Below, one piece after another: positions 42,178-52,600 of a stretch of 64,000 nucleotides of DNA (position 1 is its first letter; each line of letters opens with the position of its first letter). A model generated the notes under the pieces. The model was not told the DNA's origin and ran no database searches. It saw only the letters and a list, made by a program, of their open reading frames with translations. The translations under genes and the position numbers were made by a program. The DNA lies in the NCBI GenBank assembly GCA_946555345.1, contig CAMNSS010000012.1:45372-109371 (forward strand), read 5' to 3'. The DNA is from an uncultured Eubacterium sp. (GTDB lineage Bacteria > Bacillota > Clostridia > Peptostreptococcales > Anaerovoracaceae).

Positions 42178-43926
42178 CTATTCCTTTACGATCGCACCAA
42201 ACTTACAGGTTTCCAGGCACTTGCCGCATTTGATGCACTTTTCTGTATCGATAACGTGTTTTTCCTTGACGCTGCCCGAAATCGCTTCGACAGGACAATG
42301 CTTTGAACACAAGGTGCAGCCTTTGCAGGCGTCGTTGATGCTGTATGTAACGAGCGCTTTGCACGAAGCCGCCGTACATTTCTTCTTGTAAATATGATCC
42401 TCGTATTCGTTCCTGAAATAGCGGATGGTCGTCAGTACCGGATTCGGCGCAGTCTGTCCCAGGCCGCACATAGAGCCGTCCTTGAGCTTCATCGCCAGCT
42501 CTTCGAGCAGCTCGATATCGCCGTCCTTGCCTTTTCCTTCCGTAATCCGCTCCAAAATTTCCAGCATCCGCTTCGTGCCGATCCTGCAATAGTTGCACTT
42601 GCCGCACGATTCGTCACGGGTGAAGTTTAAGAAGTAACGCGCCATATCCACCATGCAGGTATCCTCGTCCATGACGATCATCCCGCCCGAACCGACGATC
42701 GCCCCCGTCTTATTGATATCCTCATAGGTAACAGGCGTGTCGATCAATTCAGCAGGAATGCAACCGCCGGAAGGACCGCCCATCTGCACGGCCTTAAACT
42801 TCTTGTCGTTCTTGATGCCGCCGCCAATGCCGTAAATGACATCTTTCAAAGTAAGGCCCATCGGCACTTCGACGAGGCCGCCCTTCTTGATCTTTCCTGC
42901 GAGGGCGAACACCTTCGTTCCCTTGCTCTTTTCCGTTCCCATCGCACCAAAGGCCGCGCCGCCGTTGTAGATGATCCACGGCACGTTTGCCAGCGTTTCT
43001 ACGTTGTTGATATCGGTCGGCTTCTGCCAATAGCCCTTCGCTGCCGGAAACGGCGGTTTCAGCCTCGGCATACCGCGCTCGCCTTCCAGGGATGCGATCA
43101 GCGCCGTTTCTTCGCCGCAGACGAATGCGCCTGCGCCCGCCTTGATCCGCAGGTCAAAGCTGAAGCCGCTGTCCATGATGTTCTCGCCCAGATAACCCTT
43201 TTCCCTCGCCTGGGCCATAGCGATTTCCAGACGCTTGATTGCCAGCGGATATTCCGCACGGCAGTAAATCACGCCCTGGGTCGCGCCCATCGCATATCCG
43301 CCGATGATCATGCCCTCGATCAGCGAATGCGGGTCGCCTTCCAGCACCGACCGATCCATAAATGCGCCCGGATCTCCTTCGTCGGCATTGCAGACCAGGT
43401 ATTTTTCCGTCCCCGGGCTTTTCCGGCACGCATCCCATTTAAACCACGTCGGGAATCCTGCGCCGCCTCTTCCCCGCAGGCCGGAAACCTTGATTTCTTC
43501 GATCACTTCTTCCGGCTTCATGGAAGAAAGCACTTTCTGGATTGCTTTGTATCCATCCACATCGATGTAATCTTCGATATTTTCAGGATTGATCACGCCG
43601 CAATTTCTCAGGACCACCCGCTGCTGTTTTTCCACAAACAGCTTGTCTTCATCCGAAATCGCCTGCTCCGTGCAAGCTTTGCCGCCCATAAGGTGTTCCG
43701 TCACAATTTTTTCTGCTTTATCCGGTTGTACCTTCACATAACGCGTCATCTCGCCGTTATCGCCATATACATCTACGATAGGCTCTAAATAGCAAGTTCC
43801 AACGCATCCTGTTATCTCAACGCTCACGTCCAGATTGTTTTCTGCAATCAGCTTTTCAAATGCGGCAGCAGTCTTCTTCGCGCCAGTAGCGACGCCGCAG
43901 CTTCCCTGTCCGATTACGACTTTCAT
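42178..43926 (-). CDS. NuoF/HydB-like NADH-binding iron-sulfur flavoprotein subunit
   Basis: A 582-residue subunit. A thioredoxin-like [2Fe-2S] domain (1-95, cysteines in GQGSCGVATG and CVGTCYLEP) is followed by the FMN and NADH-binding core (GLRGRGGAGFPTWFKW, then CNADEGDPGAFMDR and GAGAYVCGEET-like AGAGAFVCGEETALI). The NuoF [4Fe-4S] cysteines follow (ESCGKCNYCRIGTKRML). Two C-terminal ferredoxin-type clusters (CKGCTLCSKHCP and CIKCGKCLETC) complete it. This length and order match the beta subunit of bifurcating hydrogenases and formate dehydrogenases rather than complex I. It oxidises or reduces NAD(H) and passes electrons to the large fusion subunit encoded 19 bases downstream. It starts after AGGAGG, 11 bases after the nuoE-like gene. 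Confidence 0.95.
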   Translation of the reverse strand: MKVVIGQGSCGVATGAKKTAAAFEKLIAENNLDVSVEITGCVGTCYLEPIVDVYGDNGEMTRYVKVQPDKAEKIVTEHLMGGKACTEQAISDEDKLFVEKQQRVVLRNCGVINPENIEDYIDVDGYKAIQKVLSSMKPEEVIEEIKVSGLRGRGGAGFPTWFKWDACRKSPGTEKYLVCNADEGDPGAFMDRSVLEGDPHSLIEGMIIGGYAMGATQGVIYCRAEYPLAIKRLEIAMAQAREKGYLGENIMDSGFSFDLRIKAGAGAFVCGEETALIASLEGERGMPRLKPPFPAAKGYWQKPTDINNVETLANVPWIIYNGGAAFGAMGTEKSKGTKVFALAGKIKKGGLVEVPMGLTLKDVIYGIGGGIKNDKKFKAVQMGGPSGGCIPAELIDTPVTYEDINKTGAIVGSGGMIVMDEDTCMVDMARYFLNFTRDESCGKCNYCRIGTKRMLEILERITEGKGKDGDIELLEELAMKLKDGSMCGLGQTAPNPVLTTIRYFRNEYEDHIYKKKCTAASCKALVTYSINDACKGCTLCSKHCPVEAISGSVKEKHVIDTEKCIKCGKCLETCKFGAIVKE

Positions 43927-43937
43927 ATGGTCACCTC

Positions 43938-44462
43938 CTATGCCCTTTCCCTGATTTCCGCTAAAATCTCCTTCACGGAATCCTTCGTCAAGTTGCCGTA
44001 GGTTTCATCCCCGTCGGCATTCTTGACCATCATGACCGGCGCCAGGGAACAGCAGCCGAGACATGCTACGTTATTTAATGTAAAGAGACCGTCCTCAGTC
44101 GTCTCGCCGTCCTTGATCTCCAGATATTCGCAAACGGCCTCTTCGATGATTTCCGAACCATTGACGTGGCAGGCCGTTCCCTGGCACAGCATGATCAGGT
44201 TCTTGCCGATCGGCTTGAGCCGGAACTGTGCATAAAATGTCGCCACGCCGTAAATTTTCGCAGGCTTAATGCCCGTCATTTCCGATATGTAATTGATCGC
44301 ATCCATCGACAGGTATCCGTAAATATCCTGCGTCTTCTGCAAAATCGTAATCAAGCTGCCCGGCGCTTTCGCATATTGCTCCAAAACAGGGGCTAAATCC
44401 TTGAATTGAGCCTCCCTGTTTTCTGCGCAATTACATCCGCAGCTACAACCTTTTTCACTCAT
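43938..44462 (-). CDS. NuoE/HydC-like [2Fe-2S] subunit
   Basis: A 174-residue thioredoxin-like [2Fe-2S] protein, the small partner of NuoF-type subunits. The cluster cysteines are in CQGTACHVNG and CLGCCSLAPVMM, the standard NuoE arrangement. The helical N-terminal part (ITILQKTQDIYGYLSMDAINYISE) is typical. An additional Cys-rich N terminus (CSCGCNCAEN) precedes it; such a tail may bind metal or simply be an adornment. It is first in the three-gene redox operon and starts after AGGAGG. Its upstream region (44463-44570) is AT-rich with several TATAAA-like words, but no clear single promoter can be chosen. Confidence 0.94.
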   Translation of the reverse strand: MSEKGCSCGCNCAENREAQFKDLAPVLEQYAKAPGSLITILQKTQDIYGYLSMDAINYISEMTGIKPAKIYGVATFYAQFRLKPIGKNLIMLCQGTACHVNGSEIIEEAVCEYLEIKDGETTEDGLFTLNNVACLGCCSLAPVMMVKNADGDETYGNLTKDSVKEILAEIRERA

Positions 44463-44570
44463 GTTATTTCCTCCTAAACTGATATAATTTATACAATCAC
44501 GTAATTTATGCTATCACGCCAATACTGTGATTTTATCAAATCTTCTGCGATAAATCAATATCCCCTGCTA

Positions 44571-45467
44571 TCAGTCCTCCTCTGTTTTGCCATTAAATTT
44601 TGCCAAAAAAGCTTTTACATCAACTTCCATCAGCAAAAGTCCCGCCACCAGCAAAAATGCGCCGAAATAAGCGCGCGGCAGAAGCACCTCGCCAGCGAGG
44701 AAAAATGCGGCGATCCCAGCAAAGACCGGCTCCAGCGTAAAAATAACGCCGACATGGGCCGCCGAGGTATACTGCTGTGCGACCGTCTGTATGATAAAAG
44801 CAATCCCCGTACAAAAAACGGCCAAAAAGACCGCCGACCACCAGACGGCGGATGACGACGGCAAGACGGGCGTTTCAAAGAGAAAGGACAAAGCCAGCAT
44901 CAGCACGCCTGTAAATCCAAGCTGGAAAACGCCGAGCTGGAAGGCGTCGACCTCTTCCTTTGCCACCGCCGTTTCCGTAATCAAAAGATCCACCGCATAG
45001 GCAACCGCGCATAACAGGCAGAAAATATCGCCCAGCGCCGGCCTCATCTGCTCGTTCAGGCTCATCAATGCGATTCCAACAAAGCATACTACTATGACCA
45101 CCAGTATTTTCTTCTCCGGTTTCTGCTTTTTAATAAAAAAGCTCAAAATCGGCGTAAAAACAACCGTAAGGCCGCATAAAAAACCTGAATTGGAAAGGCT
45201 GGTATACATCACGCCGAAAGTTACGCCCGTATAAACAAATACCAGGGACAGCGCGATAAAAAATGCGTATTTTAACGTCGTTTTATTAACGTCCTTTAGT
45301 TTCGGAAACGTTGCGACGGCAGCGACGGCAAACGCCCCTAAAAACCGGAACGCATTCAAATTAAAGGATTCCATTTCCTGAAGGCACAGATCCGTCAAGT
45401 AATAAGAAATCCCCCATCCCAGGGTTACTAACACGAGCATCAGGTCTGCTTTTACTTGGGTTTTCAT
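44571..45467 (-). CDS. EamA/DMT-family transporter
   Basis: A 298-residue membrane protein with ten predicted helices made of two EamA repeats (about 5-140 and 150-285). Such proteins export or import small metabolites, often amino acids or nucleobases, by exchange or proton coupling. The first repeat has LVTLGWGISYYLTDLCLQ and FLCGLTVVFTPILSFFIKKQKPEKK. The second ends with LEPVFAGIAAFFLAGEVLLPRAYFGAFLLVAGLLL, the classical EamA tail. The true start is MKTQVKAD after AAGGAGA; an in-frame upstream extension is not supported. It is a separate unit upstream of the redox operon on the same strand. Confidence 0.92.
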   Translation of the reverse strand: MKTQVKADLMLVLVTLGWGISYYLTDLCLQEMESFNLNAFRFLGAFAVAAVATFPKLKDVNKTTLKYAFFIALSLVFVYTGVTFGVMYTSLSNSGFLCGLTVVFTPILSFFIKKQKPEKKILVVIVVCFVGIALMSLNEQMRPALGDIFCLLCAVAYAVDLLITETAVAKEEVDAFQLGVFQLGFTGVLMLALSFLFETPVLPSSSAVWWSAVFLAVFCTGIAFIIQTVAQQYTSAAHVGVIFTLEPVFAGIAAFFLAGEVLLPRAYFGAFLLVAGLLLMEVDVKAFLAKFNGKTEED

Positions 45468-45601
45468 GTTACATCTCCTTTTCAGCCTTTTATGTTTCGC
45501 TTCCCGCCTATTCAAACGGGCAGTTTCAATCACGAATTGATATGGCCAGTTCCAACCATGAATCCAAACGGCTCGTTTCAAGCCAAAACTTTCGCTGCCC
45601 G

Positions 45602-46702
45602 CTATATCCCTGCGATGAAATACTCCAGCGCCAGCGTGCCGTCAAAAAGTCCCGTTTTGATCTGCTCATCCACCTGGTAAGCCGCCGAGAGGATTTTCCG
45701 CAGCTCCTCCATGGAATACAGCCCAGTGACATCGATCGCTTTTTGCAGCTTGTATTGATGGATTCCCAGCTTCTTTTGCATCGCTGCCTTGGCCATGCCT
45801 TCTTCACGCATCTCCTTTACCGTCAAAATCAGCTCTAGCTGCGCCGTAATGCTGTACAGAAGTTTAAACACGGGCTTGGGCGATTCTTCCCGCAGAAGGT
45901 TATGCAAAAGGCGGAACGCCTCGTCCTTTCGTTTTTTCCCGACCGCATCCAGCATGGCGAAAATATCGTTTTCGGGATTAATGGCCAATACGCCCCTGAC
46001 GTCTGCCGCCGTGACCTCCTGGTTTTCGCCGCTATGGGCAATGATTTTCCGCAAATCGTTTTCCAAATGATACAAACTGTAATCCACGGACTTATTGTCG
46101 TAACCGCTCTCTCCTATAATTAGCTCGACGACGGACGGACGGTAGAATTTGCCCGCATGCTGAAACCGTTTTTCGATAAAATTGCGGAGATCCTTTCCCT
46201 TTAGCGTCTCAAAATCATAAACGCGGCCGTGCTTCTCGACGGCTTTTCTGACCTTGCATTGCCGGAACTTGTTCTTTTCCCGCTCCGTTTTCGCATCCTT
46301 CGGATCGGCGGCGGTAAGCAACAGCATACTGCCCTCGGGAATCCGGGTAAAATATTCGATCAATTCACCGACGTCGCCATCGGGAAAGCCCTTGAGTGTT
46401 TTTCCCGCCGCAGGGGCAAAATCCGGTACCGTGACTACCTTCCGCGCAGACATCAGGCTTACGGTTTCTAAACCCTCCTGAATATTCTGCAATGTCAACG
46501 ATTCCCCTTCCAGGCACACCAGGTCGATCGGCTTGCAGCTTGCTTCCACATAATGATCCGCCAAAAGATCCGCATACCAGTGAATCAAATATTCTTCCTG
46601 CCCGCACAGCAAAACAAGGCGGGGTACGGTTCCCTCCTTGATGTCCCTGCTCAATGCTTTAAAGGCGTGTTCCTTATCCTTTTTATAATACTTTGCAGCC
46701 AT
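45602..46702 (-). CDS. holA: DNA polymerase III delta subunit
   Basis: HolA opens the sliding clamp as part of the clamp loader at the replication fork. The 366-residue protein has the family organisation: an N-terminal RecA-like domain without a functional Walker motif (LVLLCGQEEYLIHWYADLL), a middle domain, and the C-terminal collar helices (DAVGKKRKDEAFRLLHNLLREESPKPVFKLLYSITAQLEL). Its ATG immediately follows the comEC stop codon, with the ribosome binding site AGGGGAGA inside comEC, so translation is coupled. The comEC-holA order is common in Firmicutes. Confidence 0.94.
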   Translation of the reverse strand: MAAKYYKKDKEHAFKALSRDIKEGTVPRLVLLCGQEEYLIHWYADLLADHYVEASCKPIDLVCLEGESLTLQNIQEGLETVSLMSARKVVTVPDFAPAAGKTLKGFPDGDVGELIEYFTRIPEGSMLLLTAADPKDAKTEREKNKFRQCKVRKAVEKHGRVYDFETLKGKDLRNFIEKRFQHAGKFYRPSVVELIIGESGYDNKSVDYSLYHLENDLRKIIAHSGENQEVTAADVRGVLAINPENDIFAMLDAVGKKRKDEAFRLLHNLLREESPKPVFKLLYSITAQLELILTVKEMREEGMAKAAMQKKLGIHQYKLQKAIDVTGLYSMEELRKILSAAYQVDEQIKTGLFDGTLALEYFIAGI

Positions 46703-49177
46703 TTACGGTTTATCTCCCCTGACGGCCAGCGCCCTGATCCTGCCGCCTGCGCTAACATCAAAGCCAACTGCGCCGTCCTCATCATTTCTATATATCATTA
46801 TACCTTTTTCGATATAATTTTCAATAACTCCTTGATCGGGATGCCCGAAATTATTTTTTCCTACCTGAAAGACGGCATACTGCGGTGAGGCCGCTTCTGC
46901 AAATGCCTCGCTGTAGCTGTATTTGCTGCCGTGGTGCGCCACCTTCAGGATATCTGAACCAGCCTCCTCTCCCCATATTTCCGCCAGCTTGTCGAGACAC
47001 GAATTGTCCACATCGCCCGTCGCCAGTATGCCGCGCCCCTTGACGCATATTTTCAGAACGAGGCAGGACGTATTTTCATCCGCTTCATCGGCAGCCATTT
47101 GCTCATATCGAGCCTTGCTCTCCCTGGCAGGCCACAAAACCTGCACCTGTGTGTCTTCCGCCAGCTCCACTTTCTGTCCTTGGTACAAATATACCAAATC
47201 CTCTTTTTTCATCCCCGTTTCCCGGCAAATCTCGTCTTCCTTGATGTGGCAGCCTTCATAAAGAAATAATTTTTTTACCATGCCCTCCCGGCAAAGCTCC
47301 GCAATCCCCTGGTAATGATCCGTATGCAAATGTGTCACAAATGCGCCGTCTACCGCTGTCACCCCGTTCTTCAAAAGATACGGTTTTAACGTCTTCCCGC
47401 CCACATCGTAACGGATGCTGCCGCCGCCGTCCACGAGATAATTACCACCATCTCCCGTCCTAAAATGAATACAGTCTCCTTGCCCCACATCGACAAAAAC
47501 GGCTTCGGCTGTTTTAAATGGATTTCCCGCTACCGTCTCAAGCGCAAACGAACAAAAGACGGCCAGGACCGCCAATGCCACAGCAGCCTTTTTTCGTTTC
47601 CGCATGAACATCAGCCTTCCCTCTTCCGATACGAAAAACAGCAATGCTAAATAATACAGGGCAAGCGCCCATAAGCTGGGACTAGCGGCTCGAAACACCG
47701 TAATGCCGTCGATTCCCGTCATCGCATTGACCGCTGTCATCAGCTTGCACAGCCCGAAAACCAAGGCGGAAACCAGCTCGAAAACGGGCGGAAAAACCGC
47801 CAGGAAAAAGAAACAGCACATCCCTGCCGGAACAATAACTCCAGCCAGAAAAATTACCGGCACATTGACAAGCACGGAAGCCAAGGACAGATAATTAAAT
47901 GCATAAATCAGATATGGCATCAAACCGATCTGAACGGCAAGGCTTGCGGAAAACACCCCGTCGTAAAACCGTTTCACGATAGGCAACAGCAGGCAGAGCG
48001 CCAAAACCGCCAGAAACGACATCTGAAACCCGATATGAAAGAGCTGCATCGGGTTTTTCACCAGCATCAAAAGTGCGATTAGAAACGCCGCCGAGCTTAA
48101 ATCGTACCGCTTATGCGTCAGTTTTGCGAAGCTGTGGAGCAACACCATGAACACTGCCCGCACCACCGACGGGGCAAAAGACGCCATGCCCATATAGCAA
48201 AGGAAAAATGCAGTTACGGCGATGAAAAAGAGAAATCCTTTTTTCCACCGCCACAGCAGGGAAAGAAAGCCATAGATGATACCCACGTGCAGGCCGCTGA
48301 CCGCCAGTACATGAGCCGTCCCATTTTTTTGAAATTCTGCAAGCGTATCCTCCTCTAGGCCAGTTTTCTCACCGAACAGGATCGCCCGCATCAGCCCGGC
48401 AGTTTCCGTCCCTGCCGATCGTTCCATCTCAGCCAGGAATCTTTCTTTTATCATGTAAAGGCGCCCCTGCACCGTAGGCCCGGCATTCTTTTCGGAAAGC
48501 TCCAGCGTTTCGGCGGTCATGGTCATCTCGATTCCCGTGCTTTTTAAATAAAGCGCATAATCGAAACAGCCTGGGTTTCTCCTTCCTGCCGGTTTTTCCA
48601 GCCGCCCGCTTATTTTAATTGTGTCTCCCGGAATGAGCCTATGAGCTTTGCTGTGATTATTCCCGCTACGGTTTTCCCCTCTATGGTTTTTTTCGCTATC
48701 GGTTTGATCCATTTTTTCGCCGTTGGCGTTCCCGCTATGGTTTTCACTCCCGCTCTCTGTTCCGGACCCTCCATAATACCTAATAAGCAGGCGTTCTTTC
48801 TTTTGTACAGGCGTTCCGCCAAGCTCCTTCACGCCGGCTTTGATTTGCAGATACGCCTGCTCCGCGCCATCTAAGCCTATAGCGCTACGCTCTTCGATCC
48901 TCAAAACCTGGCAGTTTAGATGAACTGTCTGCCCCTCGTACTGCGTAAGCTTGCCTGCACTGCGCCCGGCATTCCAAAAGCAGGCTGCGCCAAAGCAGTA
49001 ACCTGCGAGAACCAGCAGCAAAACCCGCCTTTTGTGAAAGTCCGCTTTTTTACAGAGCAAAACGGCAGCGGCAAGCACAAATGCCAAGGCGGCAGCCATC
49101 GGAAAGCCGGAATAATAGGAAACGATGATTGCCACAACAAACGGCGGCGTTATATAAAGAAGCGGCCTTCTGATCAT
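46703..49177 (-). CDS. comEC: DNA internalization competence protein ComEC/Rec2
   Basis: ComEC forms the membrane channel for single-stranded DNA uptake. The 824-residue product has N-terminal helices, an extracellular OB-like part (including a low-complexity Gly/Ser/Asn/Glu segment near 150-180), the competence domain with many membrane helices (HVLAVSGLHVGIIYG is the family signature), and a C-terminal metallo-beta-lactamase-like domain (VDVGQGDCIHFRTGDGG, THLHTDHYQGIAEL, then VAHHGSKYS). The nuclease-type metal ligands look intact. The start at MIRRPLLY follows GAGGAAAG; a much longer reading begins 61 codons upstream but is compositionally odd. No comEA is seen here. Confidence 0.93.
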   Translation of the reverse strand: MIRRPLLYITPPFVVAIIVSYYSGFPMAAALAFVLAAAVLLCKKADFHKRRVLLLVLAGYCFGAACFWNAGRSAGKLTQYEGQTVHLNCQVLRIEERSAIGLDGAEQAYLQIKAGVKELGGTPVQKKERLLIRYYGGSGTESGSENHSGNANGEKMDQTDSEKNHRGENRSGNNHSKAHRLIPGDTIKISGRLEKPAGRRNPGCFDYALYLKSTGIEMTMTAETLELSEKNAGPTVQGRLYMIKERFLAEMERSAGTETAGLMRAILFGEKTGLEEDTLAEFQKNGTAHVLAVSGLHVGIIYGFLSLLWRWKKGFLFFIAVTAFFLCYMGMASFAPSVVRAVFMVLLHSFAKLTHKRYDLSSAAFLIALLMLVKNPMQLFHIGFQMSFLAVLALCLLLPIVKRFYDGVFSASLAVQIGLMPYLIYAFNYLSLASVLVNVPVIFLAGVIVPAGMCCFFFLAVFPPVFELVSALVFGLCKLMTAVNAMTGIDGITVFRAASPSLWALALYYLALLFFVSEEGRLMFMRKRKKAAVALAVLAVFCSFALETVAGNPFKTAEAVFVDVGQGDCIHFRTGDGGNYLVDGGGSIRYDVGGKTLKPYLLKNGVTAVDGAFVTHLHTDHYQGIAELCREGMVKKLFLYEGCHIKEDEICRETGMKKEDLVYLYQGQKVELAEDTQVQVLWPARESKARYEQMAADEADENTSCLVLKICVKGRGILATGDVDNSCLDKLAEIWGEEAGSDILKVAHHGSKYSYSEAFAEAASPQYAVFQVGKNNFGHPDQGVIENYIEKGIMIYRNDEDGAVGFDVSAGGRIRALAVRGDKP

Positions 49178-49533
49178 TGTTCTTTCCTCCATGATAAATC
49201 TATTCGCAAAATTCGCTTCAAGCGGAACATGCATCGGCAAAATGGCTTTCTGCCTTCGGAACGCCCTTTTAGAAATGCACAGCCGGATGCGTAGCCATAC
49301 GCCCCCCCTTCCACAAAACGCCCTCCTTGGAAATGTGCGGGCACAGACGCACTTCGGCAAAAATTCCCTTCTGCGAAACGTGAGCCATAAGCAACCTTCC
49401 GCAAGATGGCCTTCTTACGAAATGCGGGGGCTTCAATGGCACAAGCAAGCGCACAAGCTATTATTTTACTTTAATTCCATTTTATTCCATAATGTTGTTT
49501 CTGTCAAGGGCTTGTAAAAGTTTTCTAATCCCT
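49178..49533. other. Intergenic region between comEC and the penicillin-binding protein gene
   Basis: About 350 bases upstream of two divergent genes. It contains degenerate direct repeats of the form CTTCTGC/GAAA-TG with AACGCCCT words (about 49246-49430). They look decayed, and no gene or RNA is recognised. Confidence 0.4.
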
Positions 49534-49562
49534 TTTACTTTTAACAATATATATGGTACAAT
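49534..49562 (+). promoter_or_regulatory. Promoter of the penicillin-binding protein gene
   Basis: TTTACT (49534-49539), a 17-base spacer and TACAAT (49557-49562) preceded by TGG form an extended -10 promoter. It lies 43 bases before the TTG start. Confidence 0.75.
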
Positions 49563-49605
49563 TATTAAAGTTTTATTTTTATCCATGAAGCAGGAGGACA
49601 GACTA

Positions 49606-52600
49606 TTGCCTAAAAAATACAATGACAACAACAATAATTCCAAGCGGGATGATATAGACAATTTCTTCGCAGAATTTGACAAGCAGGCTTCTTCCCAGAG
49701 CCGGCCTGTTTCCACCCCTTCCGGGGCATCGAGGAGCAGCCGCTCTTCTAGCCGCAGGAGTAATTCGCAACGAAACAATTCGCCAAGAAACAGCGCCCAG
49801 AGAAACAGCACGCAGAGAAGGAACGCTCCTCCGGTTGATAAGAATCGCAGGCAGTCTTCCGCCGCAAGGGCTTCAGCCGCATCCATGGCAGGAAATCCTG
49901 CAAGAAGCACAGCCTCAAATGCTTCCATGGGGTCATCTGCACCAGCATCGCGGAGCGAAAGAAAAAAATCTGCATCTTCCGGCGGAAACGGCAGGGCGAG
50001 TAAACCGGCAAGCAGAAAGGGCAAAGTATTCGGTGCGCTGTTATATACCGTCCTCGGTCTTGTAATGGCCGTAGGGATCTATGTAGGCGTTGTCTTTGCC
50101 ACTGCGCCGGAGATACACACGGACGATATCTATTCCATGCTGAACCAGCGTTCCGTCATGTATGATGCAAACGGCAATGAAATCGAAAACCTCTATCTTT
50201 CCGACGGCAACAGGACAATCGTAAAATATGAAGATATCCCAGAGGATATGGTCAACGCTGTCGTAGCGATCGAAGATAAGAAGTTCTGGACACATGGCGG
50301 ATTTAACTTCGTCAGGATGCTCGGCGCAATCAAGGACAGCGTATTCGGCGGCGGGCAGATCAGCGGTACCAGTACCGTCACACAACAGCTTGCCCGAAAT
50401 GTATACTTATCGGAAATAAAGAGCCAGAGAAGCCTTTCGCGTAAGCTTTCTGAAATGTACTGCACCATCGTACTGGAAAAAAACCTTTCCAAAAAGCAGA
50501 TCATGGAAGCTTACCTGAATACCATATTCCTAGGCTTTAACTCCTATGGGATCGAATCAGCCGCACGTTCGTATTTCTCAAAGAACGTACAGGATTTAGA
50601 CGTTTTGGAATGCGCATCCCTGGCGGCGCTTCCGCAGTCTCCTGATACCTACGCACTGGTCAAAACGACCAGCTATAATTCCGACAGTACCCTCCCGGTA
50701 CTTGCCAGCGATGAATCCATGTCCTATGTTTATAACGGCGATATCACGAAGGACCGGCGCAATATGGTTCTTAAAAATATGGAAAGCGAAGGCTTTATCA
50801 CGAAAGAAGAACTCGATGCCGCTCTTGGAGACGACCTGCAAGCACACGTTAATATCAGCGTCGCCTCTGTGGCAAGCGCAACTTCGTATTTCACCGATTT
50901 CGCCGTAGACCAGCTCGCAGAAGACATCGTTTCCGAATACGGCATCAGCCGTTCGCAGGCACAGGAAATGATTTATACGGGCGGATTGAAAATATACACG
51001 ACGATGGATCCGAATATCCAGTCTATCGTAGAAGAAGAATTTTCCAAGAGCAATAACTTCGCTGGCGTGGCCTATGCCAGGACAAATAGCAACGGCGATC
51101 TTTTGAATCCTGAAAACGGCAAAGTAATGCTCTACGATTATTCGCATTACTTCAATAAAAACAATGAATTTACGCTGGCGGCTGGAGAGTATACCAAAGG
51201 CAGTGACGGAAGCATGACGATCTTAAAAGGCCAGCGCCTCAACATCTATGAAACGGAAGTAAACGGACAGCCTGATGTGAGCATCGAATTTAAGGATATG
51301 TATATCAAGGAAAACGGCGTGTTCTACTTCATCGAAAGCGGCGCGCTTTCGATTCCGCAAGGGTATAAATCGGTGGACAGCGACGGCAATGTCATTATTT
51401 CAGCGCAGTTTTTCACCGACTATCCTGATTTCTTTGTCGCAAGCGGAGACAGTTATGTCGTAACCAGCGATAATTATACGTTAAAGCAAAGAACGAGACA
51501 GCCGCAAGGCGCCATGGTGATCATGGAAGTTGCGACCGGACAGGTCAAGGCGATGATTGGCGGCAGGGAAACGACAGGAAAACAGCTCTTCAACAGAGCG
51601 GTCAAGACAAGGCAGCCCGGCTCTTCCATCAAGCCAATCGGCGCTTACGGCCCGGCGTTGCAGATGAGCGTCGAGTACATGAACGATGGGAAAACCATGA
51701 GCCTCGACAATAGCGAAGGAAGCGACTGGGGCAAATACATTACCGCAGGAAGCGTGATCAACGACGCCGCAATGCGGTACGGCGGAAAAACGTGGCCGAA
51801 AAACTGGTATTCCGGCTACAGGGGCCAGATGACGCTCAGAACTGCGGTACAACAGTCCGTAAATGTATGCGCCGTTAAAGTATACCAGCAGATCGGACCT
51901 GAATATTCGTCCTCCATGTTGCGGAAAGTCGGCGTTACTTCCATCGATGACGAGGGTGATGTCAACGATATGAATCCTGCTGCACTGGCGCTAGGCGGCA
52001 TGACCAGCGGAATCTCCCCTCTCGAGATGACAGCGGCATACGCTACTTTCCCGAACGGCGGCGTATACAATGAACCGATCGCATATACGAAGGTTCTCGA
52101 TTCAAACGATGAAGTAATCTTTGAAAAGGAAGCCGAAGGCGAACAGGTCTACGATCCTGGCGTTGCCTGGATTATGACCGATGTCCTCCGCACAGTCGTT
52201 ACACAGGGAATTGCGGGCAGCGCATCCATCGGCTCACAGCCTGTTGGCGGTAAAACAGGTACGACCAGTGATAACTACGATATCTGGTTCTGTGGGTTTA
52301 CGCCGCAATATTCGGCCGCATTATGGATGGGAAACGACGTGAATATCGAATTGAGTTCAGGGTCGGGTGCGACGGCAAGGCTCTGGTCGAAGATTATGGG
52401 CAGGGTTTGCGCAGGACTTCCGCGAGGCTCTTTTAAAGACAAACCGTCTAACGTAGAATCCGTCAACGGTGAATACTACGTCAAGGGAACGTACTCGAAG
52501 GTAAGCTTAAAGAAGACGGAACAAACGGAGACAGAAACAGAAGCGACCACGACGGAAGCGCCGACAACGGCACCAACTACAAAGCCAACTACAACCTCAT

